From NCBI RefSeq assembly GCF_033118175.1, contig NC_083699.1, positions 49,201,001 through 49,265,000 of the forward strand: a DNA stretch of 64,000 nucleotides, given 5' to 3'. Made by a program: the position numbers and the translations under genes. Shown here in pieces: positions 34,313 through 45,649 of this stretch. A model generated the notes under the pieces. The model saw only the letters and a program-made list of their open reading frames with translations. It searched no databases and was not told the DNA's origin. The number at the start of each line of letters is the position of its first letter. Within the stretch, counting starts at the first letter, position 1. Source of the DNA: Dama dama. Lineage: Eukaryota; Chordata; Mammalia; Artiodactyla; Cervidae.

Positions 34313-34475
34313 GAGCTTGCGATCCCCCCAAGAGCAGATAATTTTGGCACCGTCCCTGACTAGGGTTGACATGGAGATGACTCAGCTCACCCAGGAGAAC
34401 ACAGACTTCGCCACCCGGGATCGCTACCACCACTCCTCCCTCGTGAGCCGGGAAGAGCTGATGCCTCAGTACTAG
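34313..34475 (+). CDS. SLC12A8: SLC12A8, last coding exon with stop
   Basis: After the acceptor CACCAAAG the exon completes Arg and encodes SLRSPQEQIILAPSLTRVDM, EMTQLTQENTDFATRDRYHH and SSLVSREELMPQY, with TAG at 34,473-34,475. This is the conserved C-terminus of SLC12A8 (human ends ..VNREQLMPHY as I recall). The joined exons give 361 residues, about half of the roughly 714-residue human protein. The tail is charged and presumably cytosolic; no known domain is seen in it. Confidence 0.95.
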
Positions 34476-34805
34476 GTACCGAGTCCTCAAGTACTAGGCA
34501 GCCCAGAACCCTCCCCTTCTGGAGCTGTCCAGGGTGCAGTGGACCCAATTTCCAGAACCTCTGTGGAGCTGGTTCTCCTCTGTAAGGAACTCAAAGACCT
34601 GTCCTCCCCCTGCCGTCTTGGACAATGGAAATGAGCATTCTGGTCTGGAGCACCACGTCTAACCAGGTACCCACTGCAGTGGCGGTGGCCCCTGCAACAT
34701 GCGCCCAGTCTGAAGAGCGCCACATGGACACCAAGACTTGCAGGTGTGGAGAACCAGGCCAGATTGCTTGTTCTCAGGGCCACAATAAATGATTATTTTA
34801 AGTTT
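34476..34805 (+). terminator. SLC12A8: SLC12A8 3'UTR and poly(A) signal
   Basis: The sequence after the stop is moderately GC-rich and non-repetitive. The canonical AATAAA is at 34,784-34,789, followed by a T-rich downstream element (about 34,795-34,815). Cleavage is expected around 34,800-34,810. Another AATAAA lies at 34,823-34,828, inside an adjacent repeat. Confidence 0.8.
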
Positions 34806-35345
34806 TATTATTTATTCCTTGAATAAATAATATGTTTACATGGTTCCAAACCCCAAAGTGAAATCATATATACCGTGAAAAGTCTCCCTCCCATTCTTGT
34901 TTCTCATCTGCTCAGTTCCCATCTCCTGCATCAGAGATAACTACTGTTCTCAGGTACACTCACTACCTGCATTTCGTTATGAATAGACAACAAATAGGAG
35001 TGTGGAGTTTTATTGCTCCCTTTTCTCCCACAAAAGGTAGCATATTATACATGTGCTCTGCACCTTGCCTTTCCCCTTAACAATCTATCTTGGAGACATT
35101 TCCATATCAATACATACACAGTTTCCTTATTATTTTTCATTGTATAAATGTGCTATAATTTATTTCATCAGTTCTACAGTGATGGCATTTGGATTGTTTC
35201 CAGTCTTTTGCTATTACAGTCAGTTCTGCAGGGAATGATCATGTTCATATGTATAAGCATAATGAATATCTGTAGGATAAACTCCCAAAAGTGGAATTGC
35301 AAGATCAAAGGGGACTTGCATTTGTAAGCTATTATTGTTTAGTGA
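34806..35345 (-). repeat. Old L1 (L1M-type) 3' fragment
   Basis: The antisense of a diverged L1 3' end is recognisable by 'atttggattgtttccagtct' + 'tttgctatta' and 'aactcccaaaagtggaattg' + 'caagatcaaa'. It starts almost at the SLC12A8 poly(A) site. Confidence 0.72.
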
Positions 35346-35507
35346 AGGTCTTTTTAATTAAAAAGTTAAATTACCATGAATTACTTAATGGTGACTCACA
35401 TTCTCAAAAGCATGTGTGGTGCCCCACACTCCAGATACCTCTGCAGCTGTTTTGCAGTATGAACACATGAGGGGACAGGACTATTTTGGTTCCTTAGTGT
35501 GGCATTC

Positions 35508-35723
35508 CTGGTGGCTCAGATGGTAAAGAATCTGCCTGCAGTGCAGGAGACCCGGGTTTGATCCCTGGGTTGGGAAAATCCCCTGGAGAAGGAAATGGCT
35601 ACCCATTCCAGTATTCTTGCCTGGAGAATTCTATGGCCAGAGGAACTTGGTGGGCTACAGTCCATGAGGTTGCAAAGAGTCAGACACGACTCAGTGACTA
35701 ACACTTTGACAACTGACTTTTTC
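35508..35723 (+). mobile_element. Bov-tA SINE, with TSD
   Basis: It runs from the tRNA head 'ctggtggctcagatggtaaa' to 'cagacacgactcagtgacta' and a short A/T tail. A perfect 13-bp target duplication (tagtgtggcattc) lies at 35,495-35,507 and 35,724-35,736. Confidence 0.94.
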
Positions 35724-35873
35724 TAGTGTGGCATTCATCACAGGCATCCAGTCTAGGGGCCATGGCAGGGGCTGTTCCTGCATGAAATCAGTCTTGGCCC
35801 AGAATTGGTGGTGTTACCACTGAGCGACCAAGGGAAGTACTGTTGGGTCATTCTGACTTCTTTCTTCTGTAGT

Positions 35874-36099
35874 GTGTACGTGCATGCTAAGCCACTTCAG
35901 TTGTGTCCAACTCTTTGCGACCCTGTGGACTATGGCCCACCAGGCTCCCCTGTTCATGGGATTCTCCAGGCAAGATTACTGGAGTGGGTTGCCATACAAA
36001 CCTCCAGGGGATCTTCCCGACCCAGGGATCAACCTGTATCTCTTAGGTCTCCTGCGTTGGCTGGCAGGTTCTTTATCACTGGCACCACCTGGGAAGCCC
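35874..36099 (-). mobile_element. Bov-tA SINE, with TSD
   Basis: This antisense unit runs from 'gcatgctaagccacttcagt' to the head 'caccacctgggaagccc'. A perfect 12-bp target duplication (ttcttctgtagt) lies at 35,862-35,873 and 36,100-36,111. Confidence 0.94.
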
Positions 36100-36109
36100 T
36101 TCTTCTGTA

Positions 36110-36580
36110 GTAGAGTTTCTCAAAGTCAGTGTGCTAAGAAACCAGGGAGGTTTGTTAAAAGTGCAGATTTCTGCATCTCAGTCCTAGAGGTGAGCTTTGG
36201 GATAAGTACTGGACTTTATATTTTTAATGAGTGCCTCAGGTGATTCAACTCAGGTGACCCTTGGACCCCATTTTGAGAAACACTGACCAGTTGGGTGAAA
36301 TAGGCTTAAAGCAAGTTGGGGCATGGATGTCATGATGAGGGGCCGTTAGGTCTCAACATTCTCCCCTAGAAAGTGAGGTCTAGTTTATGGTAACTTCACA
36401 GTGACATCTAGTTTATAATGACTATTTTTGCACCTTTGGGGTTAAATACCAGACTTCCAAACATCATTAGAAACAATGGAAAGAAAACAAATGCTGAGCT
36501 AACTATAGGTATGTGGGAAAGCATGAAAGACAATGTATTCATAAAGGGCTGAGTTGGTGTCTCTGAGGGCCCTTTAAAAG
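36110..36580. other. Intergenic DNA, probably old repeat
   Basis: The block 'caaagtcagtgtgctaagaa', leading to 'tgagtgcctcaggtgattca' and 'ccattttgagaaacactgac' (36,120-36,290), is like the ancient hAT element MER5. The rest is unassigned. No gene seen. Confidence 0.45.
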
Positions 36581-36589
36581 ATGAAGTTG

Positions 36590-37010
36590 CACTAGATTCC
36601 TGTGGCTGTAGCAAATTACACAAACTGAGCCACTTAAATCAACAGAAATTTATTCTCCCCCAGTTCTGGAGACCAGATGTCCCAAATCAGTATTGCTGAG
36701 CTAAAAACAAGGTGGCAGCAGGACTGTGCTCTCTCCAGAGGCTCTCGGGGAGAATCTGATCCATGCCCATTTCAGCTTCTGGTGGCTGCTGGCATTCTTT
36801 GACTCATGGTCACATCATTCCCATGTTTAAGACCAATATCTTCTAATCTCTTTCGATGTGACCACTCTGCCTCCCCTGTGTGCACACAACTCGGGCTTCT
36901 GCCTCCCTCTTATAAGGAGACATGTGATGGCATTTAGTGGGTTGATCTCCGCATCTCAAGAGCCTTAACTTCATGACACCTGCAAAGGCCTTGGCAAATG
37001 AGGACACAGT
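36590..37010 (-). repeat. MLT1/MaLR-like solitary LTR fragment
   Basis: The + strand has 'tgtggctgtagcaaattaca', 'ccacttaaatcaacagaaat' + 'ttattct' and 'gttctggagaccagatgtcc', the antisense start of a common ancient mammalian LTR type that I assign to MaLR/MLT1 with moderate certainty. It continues with 'cttcagcttctggtggctgc'-like text. It is non-coding. Confidence 0.55.
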
Positions 37011-38270
37011 CGCAGTAACAGGGGTGGGGTTGGGGGCACCCACTTTGCGGGCACTATTTTTCAGCTGGTCACAGAAGGCTTTAGTGATTCTGCCCTTGGC
37101 TTTTTTGAATTCTGCATAACAAGCTAGAAGAGTATCCCCTCTAATAGAGATGGTCCTGGGTTTGGAAACCATACACAGCAGAAGATTCAAGTATCCACGA
37201 TGAGAACTTTCCCAGATGATTGATTTTATGGAAAAGGGTGAAAGAAGAATGGGTGTGCTAGAGAATTCCAGCATTCTGCTCAGTGTTGGGAATACTGAAA
37301 GGAGTCACTCACACAGTCTAGTGTGGGAGGCAGGCACTCAACACTGGAACCTCTAATTAGATCCAGATATCTTGTATTTAAACAAAACTATATTGTATAA
37401 ATAGTAATCAGTAAAGCAGTAATGGCGTGATGGATTCTAAGCCTGAACTCCCCAGAAAGTAGAAGTCTATGTGTTGTTGCTTTATTGGCGGGGGTGTTGG
37501 GGGGTACATCCAGGGAAGAAATGAGAGAAAAGAAGAGGGTGGACCAGGTGAGAAGGCACGACATTGGGTTAGTGACCCTTTAGCATCATGTGCAGTGGAG
37601 GACTTAGTCTCTGAGGACTCTTCTGAGAGACGGTAGGAACACCTGTCTTGTGACCACCTTGCAGAGGGAGGAAAGGATGAGAATTCATCCATTGGCTCCT
37701 GTTCCCCACAGTCAAAGGGTAGCTGGGAGGGGCATTAACTCCGCCCCCTGCACTTGTGATTTCAACTTGTGTGAGTACCTCGTGAGTTTCTGCAGCAAGC
37801 AGCTACTCCGTGGGCATGAGGCGCTGTTGGGTTTATGCGCATGAACTTGACTGGAGCCCAGCATAACTTCTTGCTGTGGTGGTGGCTAAGATGGACCAGC
37901 CACAGCCCCAGAATCAGGTGGGGCAGAGAGAATCTGAGGTAGCACATAAGAGGTACCATGTGCTATCTTTGTATGACAGAGGTCAGCAGTAAGTTCAAGT
38001 TGTCAGAGAGGTGAGGCGGATGACACTGGATCATTTAGAGAGAGTTTGCTTGTATAAAGAGTGCTAAGAATGCCAGCACAGTCAGGATATATGGCAGTGA
38101 GACTAGCAACATTTTCTTAAAAAGGCAAAGGGTCAGATTCCTAGACTCAAGGTCCAAGACCAAGGAGTGCCCAGTTGTAGGGGAAAACATCTGAATGAGT
38201 GAGGATCATATTAGATCTTCTGGGACCATGAATGTCTCCCTTCAGGCCTTGCTTTCTTTCAGTTTATCCC
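37010..38270. other. Intergenic DNA, no gene seen
   Basis: No exon, RNA gene or clear repeat was recognised. GC content is moderate. Frames such as 36,843-37,274 on the minus strand overlap the LTR and have no family match. Confidence 0.5.
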
Positions 38271-38272
38271 TC

Positions 38273-38402
38273 TAATGATCCATCCATCCACCCATCCATT
38301 GAACCATCTACCCATTCATCCACTGATCCCTCCATTCACTCAACCATCCTCCCACCCACTGACCCATGCATTGATCTACCCATCTACCCACCCATGCATG
38401 AC
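38273..38402. repeat. Degenerate (CCAT)n tetranucleotide repeat
   Basis: About 130 bp of imperfect CATC/CCAT/CCAC units (for example 'catccatccacccatccatt'), interrupted by point changes. Confidence 0.9.
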
Positions 38403-39890
38403 TGAAGCAGTCATGCTTCATGCCTGAGACCACCTCACCTGAGTTGAGTAACCAATCTCAGAGCTTTATAACGTAAAAATATGATCACAGGCCATTCAGG
38501 CAGAAATGAGCTAACTCTTCAGTCACCACTTGAAAGTCAAACTTTCAAGGTGAGTACTGCTCAGTTCTAGAGGATTCTTGAACTCAGGACTGGGAACCAG
38601 GACAGGGGTCATTCTCTCAGATGTCTCTGGGAATCATGCTAATAAGTTCTCTGACCTACATAATCAATAGAGAGCATCATGCACAAATGATTCTAAGTCA
38701 GTGTGGAGGTCTGATGTTCAGGATTTCATTGTCCTGCCTTCCCTCCAGGTTTCTGATTGAGGGAGCATATTAAGGATGGGAAACACCATGCCAGTATGGT
38801 GTAGCTGATACCAGAAGGCTGAAGCAAGGCCTGTAATGTCTAACTTTCTTCCTCTTGAATCTAAGAATCTGCTTCTCCCAGACCCTTGGTTGAGGAGCTG
38901 GAATCAAGGCAGAGAATGACCAGCTGGCTCCATTCCCAATAACACATGGACAGAGATCATAAAGTGATCACCTACTACCTTTCAACTCCAGCGCCTGCCT
39001 GCTCATGAACTGTGGCCCCAGCTTGGACCAATCAGACTGGTCTTCCCCCTCCAATGGGGAGGAGCTAAGACTGACTGATGGGCTGGTGAGGGGCGAGGGG
39101 CAGAGTGTTCCTTCTGCTTCTGCTGGTGGGAGCTTGGCTTGTAGCTTCATCTTCCCCATGGAGAAGGAAGTGAGGAAAGCTAAAGGGATTCCAGTAGTAG
39201 TGAGAGCAGTGATAGAGGCAGACACAGGATCTGGGAGTAGATGGAGGAGCTCTCAACCACTCTGACAGTAGTCAGGGAGGTCTTCCTGAAGGAGGAGATA
39301 CCTGACCTCATTCAAGCACTTCGTGGGCAGAGAGGAGGGGCAGGACATTTTCAATAGAGAGCTCAGCGTGATCAAAGGCATATGGGACTGAAGGGAAATT
39401 GAGGGCTTCGTGAATGTTGGGATGAGGCAGTGCAAGGCAGGGGGAGTACTGAAAAGGCAGGCAGGGGCCGGGGCTGGAAGGGGTTTGTACCACTCTTTGC
39501 TGAGGAATGAGGAGGGAAGTCTGAGAGTGATGATAAAAATCCACCCTCAGCATTGCTTGGGCTTTTTCAGAAGATCCTTGTGTGAATCCAGTGAGTGTGC
39601 TCCAGGCTCTGGAGCCATCCAGCTTCAGACAGGTTTCTGTTTCTGCTCTCCTATGGGGGAGGGAAGAGAGGGCCAGTCGGGGGCATCCCCCCTGAGATCA
39701 GAGTGTGTGGGAGGAGGGGCTGAGGAACCAGCCCTGAACTTTGCAGGGGCAGGACCGGTCACTGGAGGTTCACAGAGCCCCTCACCCCTCCCTCCATGCT
39801 GAAGACCAGTTGTCCCAGTGTCTCGTGGGTGTGGGTAGTCGGAGTGGAGGGGCCCGGTAGAGATAGGAGCAAAACAATTAGAGCACTCAG
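38403..39890. other. Intergenic DNA, no gene seen
   Basis: Unique-looking sequence of moderate GC. Frames of 81-130 codons occur on both strands (for example 39,410-39,802 on +) but overlap one another, have no recognisable domain and lack splice or promoter context. I treat them as chance. Confidence 0.5.
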
Positions 39891-39894
39891 TCCC

Positions 39895-40285
39895 GATGTA
39901 TTACTTTCCTGTTGCCGCTGTAACAAATCACCACTAACAGTGGTTTACTGCAACACAGAAGTACTCTTCTACAGTTCTAGAGATCAGAAGTGTGAAATGG
40001 GTCTCATGGGCCTAAAATCAAGGCATCAGCAGGGCTGGGTTCCTTCTGGATGTAGGGGAGAATTTCTTTCTTCACTTTTTCCAGCTTCTGGAGGCTTCAA
40101 AGCCAGCAATCAGCAAGCCCATTTACCTCCTTCTCTGCTCCTGCCATCGCATCTTCTCTAACTCTCCTGCCTGCCTCTTCTGCTTTTAAGGACCCATGTA
40201 ATTAAATAGGCCCACCTGGATAATCTAGCATTACCTCCCCATCTCGAGATCATTACTTGTGTCTATACAGTTCCTTTGGCCATGT
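39895..40285 (-). repeat. MLT1/MaLR-like solitary LTR
   Basis: The + strand starts 'gtattactttcctgttgccg' + 'ctgtaacaaatcacc' and continues with 'agaagtgtgaaatgggtctc', 'atcaaggcatcagcagggct' and 'tttaaggacccatgtaatta' + 'aataggcccacctgg', the complete order of this ancient LTR in antisense. Same family as 36,590-37,010. It is non-coding. Confidence 0.6.
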
Positions 40286-40421
40286 GTTGTTGTTGTTCAG
40301 TTGTTAAGCCGTGTCTGACTCTTTGGGACCCTATGGACTGTAGCATGTCAGGCTGCCTTGTCCTTAACTGCCTCCTGGAGTTTGCTCAGACTCATGTCCA
40401 TTGAGTTAGTAATGCTATCTA

Positions 40422-40847
40422 GGGCTTCCCTGGTGGCTTAGATGGTAGAGTCTGCCTGTAGTGCGGGAGACCCAGGTTTGATCTCCTGGGTTGGGAGGAT
40501 CCCCTGGAGAAGGAAACGGTAACCCACTCCAGTATTCTTTTTTTTTTTCTTTTTTTACACACATATTAACATATAAATAATGAGAAGCGTCCGGCAGGCC
40601 CTCCCTGCTGTCTCTGCTCCGAGGGAGCCTCTGGCTGCCAGGCGGGGGCAGGAGCCAGTGCAGGGCGACCCCCAACCCCCAGGCCCGCCCACAGCCCGCC
40701 ACCGCGGAGCCGGGAGCTGTGTGGCCGCCACGTCACTCCAGTATTCTTGCCTGGAAAAATCCCATGGACAGAGGAGCCTGGCAGGCTACAGTCCATGAGG
40801 TCATAAAGAGTCTGACATGACGGAGCGACTTCACTTTCTTTTCTTTC
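40422..40847 (+). mobile_element. Bov-tA SINE inserted in BovB, itself interrupted
   Basis: The SINE head 'gggcttccctggtggcttag' starts at about 40,421. The body breaks at 'cactccagtattctt' (40,525-40,539), resumes with the same 15 bases at 40,734-40,748, and ends with the 'gacttcactttcttttcttt' tail. Its own target duplication is taatgctatcta (40,410-40,421 and 40,848-40,859), taken from the BovB. Confidence 0.93.
40540..40733 (-). pseudogene. Retrocopy of an unidentified mRNA 3' end inside a SINE
   Basis: This 194-bp insert lies between perfect 15-bp duplications of SINE sequence. On the minus strand it reads as about 160 bp of very GC-rich sequence, then an AT-rich end, then an A-rich tail of about 17 bases with one G. 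These are the hallmarks of an L1-mobilised, 5'-truncated mRNA copy. It resembles no SINE or LINE that I know. The parent gene is not recognised; the piece is probably 3'UTR and shows no convincing coding frame. Confidence 0.8.
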
Positions 40848-40874
40848 TAATGCTATCTAACCATCTTCCATGCC

Positions 40875-41284
40875 TTTCTCCTTTTGCTTTCAAGCTTTTG
40901 CCTTTGACCATAGAAGTAACTATTACATAGGATCTGAGGATTAAGACCTGAGCCTCTTTGGGAGTCTGGAGAGCTGGAGAGACACTGGAGGGGCACAGGG
41001 AAGGGGCTGGAGTGTAACCTCAAAGTGTCCAGCCTCCAGTCAAATGACTGCTGCAAGGTGAATTCACAAATGCCGAGGAGACACCAAGTGAGGAAGAAAC
41101 CCAGGTGACTTCTTGAAGGAAGTGGTTGGTCAGAGTATATGGAAAGGCTCATGAACCAAGGGAATGAGATGAGCAAAGACAAATAACACAGAAGGATCAA
41201 AGCAAGAGAATGTAGATCATCCCGTCTTCCATCCTTTGACCTTTAAGTGGATTCCTTTGAGAGGGAATTTGGTATAGTTGCCAA
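40875..41284. other. Intergenic DNA, no gene seen
   Basis: No recognisable repeat or gene. The minus-strand frame of 115 codons here has no family match and no exon signals. Confidence 0.45.
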
Positions 41285-41450
41285 TTCATGGGATTTGGGG
41301 CAAAGACCTCTGTTTATCCTGGCTTCACCATTTACTAGTTCTGTGACCTTGGGTAGGCTTCTTCACCTCTCTGTGCTTTGATTTCCTTCTCTATAAAGTG
41401 GGAATTATTATTCCTGCCTTCCTCCAAGTGACTTTGTGAGTATTTGGGGA
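41285..41450 (+). repeat. MIR SINE
   Basis: Sense MIR core: 'caccatttactagttctgtg' + 'accttgggtaggcttcttca' + 'cctctctgtgctttgatttc'. An ancient copy with good core conservation. Confidence 0.88.
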
Positions 41451-41903
41451 GGAAATCATAGTGGAGGAGGTGTCATAGAAGTGTTCTCCCACCAGCGCTG
41501 CTGATTCTGTGTCACTCACTGTGGGCAATATCGAAAGAAAACAAATCCACAGGAGCTGCAGTGGTTCTTGGCATCTGCTAACTCGAAGTCTCAGAGCAGG
41601 GTGGAGTCCACTTGCTTCAGGAGGCCCCACTGTATCTTGTCAGCAGCAGACAAGGTGGGCCTCCTTCTCCAGACACCAGCAGGGGCTCTGCGGCAGGTGC
41701 AGTCAGCGTGCGGGGAGCTGGCAGTCACCACTTGCTGATTTCAGTTCCGCCTCCCCCTCACCTCCCTCAGCTCATCAGACTCATCTGGCCATGACCCTGT
41801 ACCACTGCTCTCAGCCTTCCTTCCCTTCCCAGAGCCTTGGGAAATTTTCTTAAACCGATCAAAAAATCTATCCCACTCTCAAGTTAACCAAGGGTTGAGG
41901 TAA

Positions 41904-42107
41904 AGTGGAAGTCGCTCACATATGTCCAACTCTTTGCAACCTCATGGACTGCAGCCTGCCAGGCTTCTCTGTCCATGGAATTCTCCAGGCAAGAATACTG
42001 GAGTGGGTAGCCAGCCCCTTCTCCAGGGGATCTTCCCGACCCAGGAATCGAACTCAGTTCTCCTGCATTGAAGGCAGATTCTTTACCCTCTGAACTACCA
42101 GGAAGCC
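41904..42107 (-). mobile_element. Bov-tA SINE
   Basis: This antisense unit runs from 'agtggaagtcgctcacatat' to the head 'tgaactaccaggaagcc'. It is slightly diverged and no clear target duplication was found. Confidence 0.9.
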
Positions 42108-42795
42108 TTCTAGAGCAAATAATCCTTCTCTTGCTATATCTTATCCCCTACATATCCACATGGATGCCCAGGAAGAGAGGATCAGAAGCAGTGGTTGCAG
42201 GGCTTGGTTAGCCCATACTGTTTATACTTCTCTGCAGATAAAAATGCAGAAGTCTATATTTACCACACACTGTTCAGCATCTCTGCATCTGGGAGGTGTG
42301 CCTGGGCTGCTATGAGGGGGCTTACAAGCAGAGATAGATGTCAGTTTGTTGGTTTGACGCAAGAAGTAGAGGTGTAAGCCCTTGACTCTTGACAGGGCAC
42401 TCTTCTTAGGTGGTGAGGGGAAGGTCACATTCAAGTAAAGGGGGAAGCAGATGGCAGGAAAGGCCCACCAGCATCATGGGGTCCCCATTGGCTCTGCTCC
42501 TGGGCATGCAGCCCATCTCACAGCATCAGGGCTGGCACCCTTTCCTGTTCCCTGGGCTGCTGGGCCGGGGTGAATGGAGGGCAGAAGAATAGTTGACTGC
42601 TCACCACCGTTCATTGAGGTGAGTGTGGCCACAGCTTCCTTCTAAAAGAGGCAGAGCACTTCTCTAATGGGAGTCTCTTAAAACAATGGAGAGCCTGGGT
42701 TTTTCTCTTTTTTGAAATTGTTTCTTTTTTTCTCCAAATTTTATTCCAAGAAAGAAAAAAGGGGGGGAAAAGTGGGTAAATTGTGTTTCTTTGAA

Positions 42796-42838
42796 AACAC
42801 ACACGTGTGTATATATGTGTGTGTGCATGCACATGCAC
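42796..42838. repeat. Alternating purine-pyrimidine tract (CA/TG with AT)
   Basis: The tract runs from 'acacacacgtgtgtatatat' into 'gtgtgtgtgcatgcacatgc'. It is partly self-complementary and could form hairpin or Z-DNA. Confidence 0.85.
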
Positions 42839-43345
42839 TTTCCTGATTGTTCATGTCTATTAGAGATGCCTCTCTGTAGAAAGAAGCTGGACTCACCACA
42901 TGTGGAGATGGGGTTGAAATATGGGCCATGTGGTCTCTATCAGATTCACTCTGGGCAGCCCTGAGGGTGAGTGGCATTTCAAAGGATTAGCAATCATCCC
43001 CCAGCAGCCAGCAAGAGGGCTCAATGAATGCTGATCTATGCAATGTGACATACACCATACATGTTAAGAGGGTAAGGTTCAAATATGAATCCCAAGCTGA
43101 AAGTCACAAGGACAGACACAATGGCAGTGTCAATTTTTTTGACTGAACTGCTTGGCAAGTGGGCAACTCTGTGTAACTCTGTGTGTCTGTATGGGTCAGG
43201 ATGGGCTTGCTGCTGCAAGAAACAGCCCCCAAATCTAAAGGTGAGATCCCACTAAAACACACTTTGAGGATTGATGGCATCACTGGAATAATTTTATAGG
43301 GCCTTTCAAGATGCTGATTTGAAGGAACAGCACCATTTATTTAGG

Positions 43346-43376
43346 AAAATTATGTGTGTGTGTGTTTGTGTGTAGT
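43346..43376. repeat. (TG)n microsatellite, interrupted
   Basis: Short TG run 'tatgtgtgtgtgtgtttgtg', probably polymorphic. Confidence 0.85.
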
Positions 43377-44737
43377 GAGCAACTGTAGTTTTGGTTCTGT
43401 GCATCTTTTATTCATGATCTGTGTAGCTCTTTTTTTGCTCAACCAGATTGAAAGACCTTCAGTAGTAGAGGTGTGTCTTCAGTTATAAATCATCCCAATT
43501 CGTGGCTTTAAGTATTTTTTATGTGCCTTGTCAACCCATCCATCTCATCATGGGTTCATTCAGTCACTCACTTAGCAAGTACTTAATGCATGTGTACAAG
43601 CCACTCTTTTTGATTCAGCGACTCTGAAACCAGATGACAGCACTTGCTCCCTCAGCAGCCTGCAGCTCGCTTTGCAGGAGTGTTCCAGGATGAAGAAGCA
43701 GGAAAAGGGCACAGACTTCTGGGCTGGCCAGGAGGAGAGCAAACAGGATTTGGAATAGACTGCTCTTGGATGGTTCAACCAAAATGTTTTGAGACTCATA
43801 ATTATTCATCACATTTTCTTATGGACTGAGGACACAGCATCACCTCTTCTCGAGGTGATGGTAAAACATTCCTGGTAAATACAGTGTCCTGGAAAAGTCC
43901 TGGAAAATCTTCACATCTGTTTTAGAATTTGTTGTGTTACCCAAGACACCCAATCTGAACTTATGTTTTCCTCATGAGCAGTAGGAGCCTAAGAGATAGG
44001 GGTGGACCCTGTTCGATGATTCCAGGGACAAACTGGGGGATCCCATTGTTCCATCACATAGCTGCGTTCAGAGATGAGGATGTAAAGCTTTATTTCTGCA
44101 AGTGTGGTTCTCAGCTCATTGACACAAAAAATGACCTGGGATTCTTGCCAAAATGCAATTTTCTCAACCATTCCCAGACTTACTAAATGAGAATTTCTTG
44201 GGTGGGGCCTAGGATACACGTTTTAAAGTAACCGCTCCCCCAGATGATTTTCTAAAGGTTGAGAAGCACAGGTGGAAAAGTTTGGAGCTGACCCGAATCT
44301 GAGACCTGTCATCTCCATCAGCTCCAGGCCCTGCGACGGCAGTAGCATTCCCAGGCTCAAGCTCTGTATGCTGTTTGCTGGTGAGGCGTGCTTGTCCGTG
44401 TTGGGACCAGACAAACCAAACTGCAGGGGGCATTTCCGCATGGACTACCCTGATGGGCCAGAGACAAAGCATGACAGAACCTCGTTCCACTAAGAACAGG
44501 GGAGGTGGTCTACATGACCTTGGTGTGGTATGCACAAGTGTGTGTATTTGCAGCTGTGGGTCTATTTGTAGCCCTGAGTATACAAATTTTGTTCTCTCTG
44601 CTGTTACAGCCCCTCCCCCTGACCTCACAGCCCTACCCTCAACTCCTTCCTTCCTTCCAGTCCCACTTGCATCTGGGATCCTGCAATTTATGGTCAGTCC
44701 TTATAAATAAGAAAATCTTCGCTGAGCCCTCTATTCA

Positions 44738-44885
44738 TTATCTCATTTGATCCTCAGAACAACTCAGTGAAATATTACTGTTCTTCCCCCCCATTTTACA
44801 GATGAAGGAATGGAGGCTTGAGAAAGTTAAGTAATTAGCTGTTATAAGTAAGTGGTTGTACTGGATTTGAATTCACACCACTCAT
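44738..44885 (-). repeat. MIR SINE
   Basis: Antisense MIR: 'attatctcatttgatcctca', 'ccattttacagatgaaggaa', then 'gaaagttaagtaattagctg' and 'ctggatttgaattcacacc'. Typical order and orientation. Confidence 0.88.
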
Positions 44886-44943
44886 TGTTCACAGTTCATG
44901 GAGGCCAGCCCAGACCCTAAGTCCCCAACAGCTCCTCCTGCAC

Positions 44944-45228
44944 CTCTGTGTTGGCAAACTGTAGCCCTGTGAGCCAAATCAAGTTTAGAATTTACAGTTT
45001 TTTAAAATTGAGGTAAAATTCATATAACATAAAATTAGCCATTGCAACCAATTGCCTGTTTTTGAAAATAAAGTTTTATTGGTACACAACCAGGCCCATT
45101 CATTCACGCTGCCTCCCCACTACAATGGGAGAGTTAAGTAGTTGTGACAGAGGCCACCTAGTACACAAAGCCTAAAATACTGACTGTATTGCCTGTTATG
45201 GAAAAAGTTTCCTGACACCTGCTTTAGA
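44944..45228. repeat. Ancient hAT-type MER DNA transposon relic
   Basis: The ends are imperfect inverted repeats: 'tgtgttggcaaactgtagcc' on the left against 'aaaagtttcctgacacctg' on the right. Inside is 'ataaagttttattggtacac', a known MER block. A foreign stretch at about 45,000-45,055 ('taaaattgaggtaaaattca'), looking like L1, interrupts it. Confidence 0.6.
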
Positions 45229-45649
45229 GGGTTTGATTTGGACCCAGGCCCTTGGGAGTAAGTTTCCTCAGACATCTCTATCTCCATGAAGAAAGGCCTC
45301 TCTTTCCTGAAGATAAACTCTTTCTGTGCTGGATGCACCTCCTGGACCTAGCTCCTCAACCTCCTCCAATTCCTCCTTCATCTTCTTGTGTCAACCCACA
45401 CACAGGTCAGTCCTGGCAAATACCTTGTGCCTGATCTACTGGCTGGTTGGTATCTATCTCATTTTTTTCTGTCCCTGACAAATGCCTGGTGTAGACTGTT
45501 TATACCTGGACATTTCACTTTCTCCCCTTGTATTTTCCCCTCCTTACCTTTACAACCCAGTATGTGCCCTTCAACTAACCTTTTGCATACATCTCCTTGT
45601 GGATGTCTTGGAGTTAACACAAAATTCAAGTAATCCATGCAGCATCCTG
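45229..45649. other. Intergenic DNA, no gene seen
   Basis: Pyrimidine-rich + strand, possibly the upstream part of the following L2. No exon signals. Confidence 0.4.

Larger units (their letters stand above)
40289..40870 (-). mobile_element. BovB 3' fragment, host of a nested insertion
   Basis: The antisense BovB tail begins 'tgttgttgttcagttgttaa' and runs to 'gttagtaatgctatcta' at 40,421. It resumes after a SINE insertion with 'accatcttcca' (from about 40,860), matching the usual BovB text 'gatgccatccaaccatct'. The segment is a short 3' end only. Confidence 0.85.
42108..44735. other. Intergenic DNA with simple repeats, no gene seen
   Basis: I find no exon or RNA gene. Simple alternating tracts occur at 42,796-42,838 and 43,346-43,376. 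A block near 44,170-44,270 ('atttcttgggtggggcctag', then 'aaaggttgagaagcacaggt') looks like an antisense MER5-type hAT relic. Confidence 0.5.

Noticed and set aside
38273..38402. CRISPR-like array
   Set aside because: It is a degenerate CCAT tetranucleotide repeat with no constant repeat plus unique spacers, in a mammalian genome.
39410..39802. 130-codon frame in intergenic DNA
   Set aside because: It overlaps frames on the other strand, has no match to any family that I know, and has no promoter or splice context.
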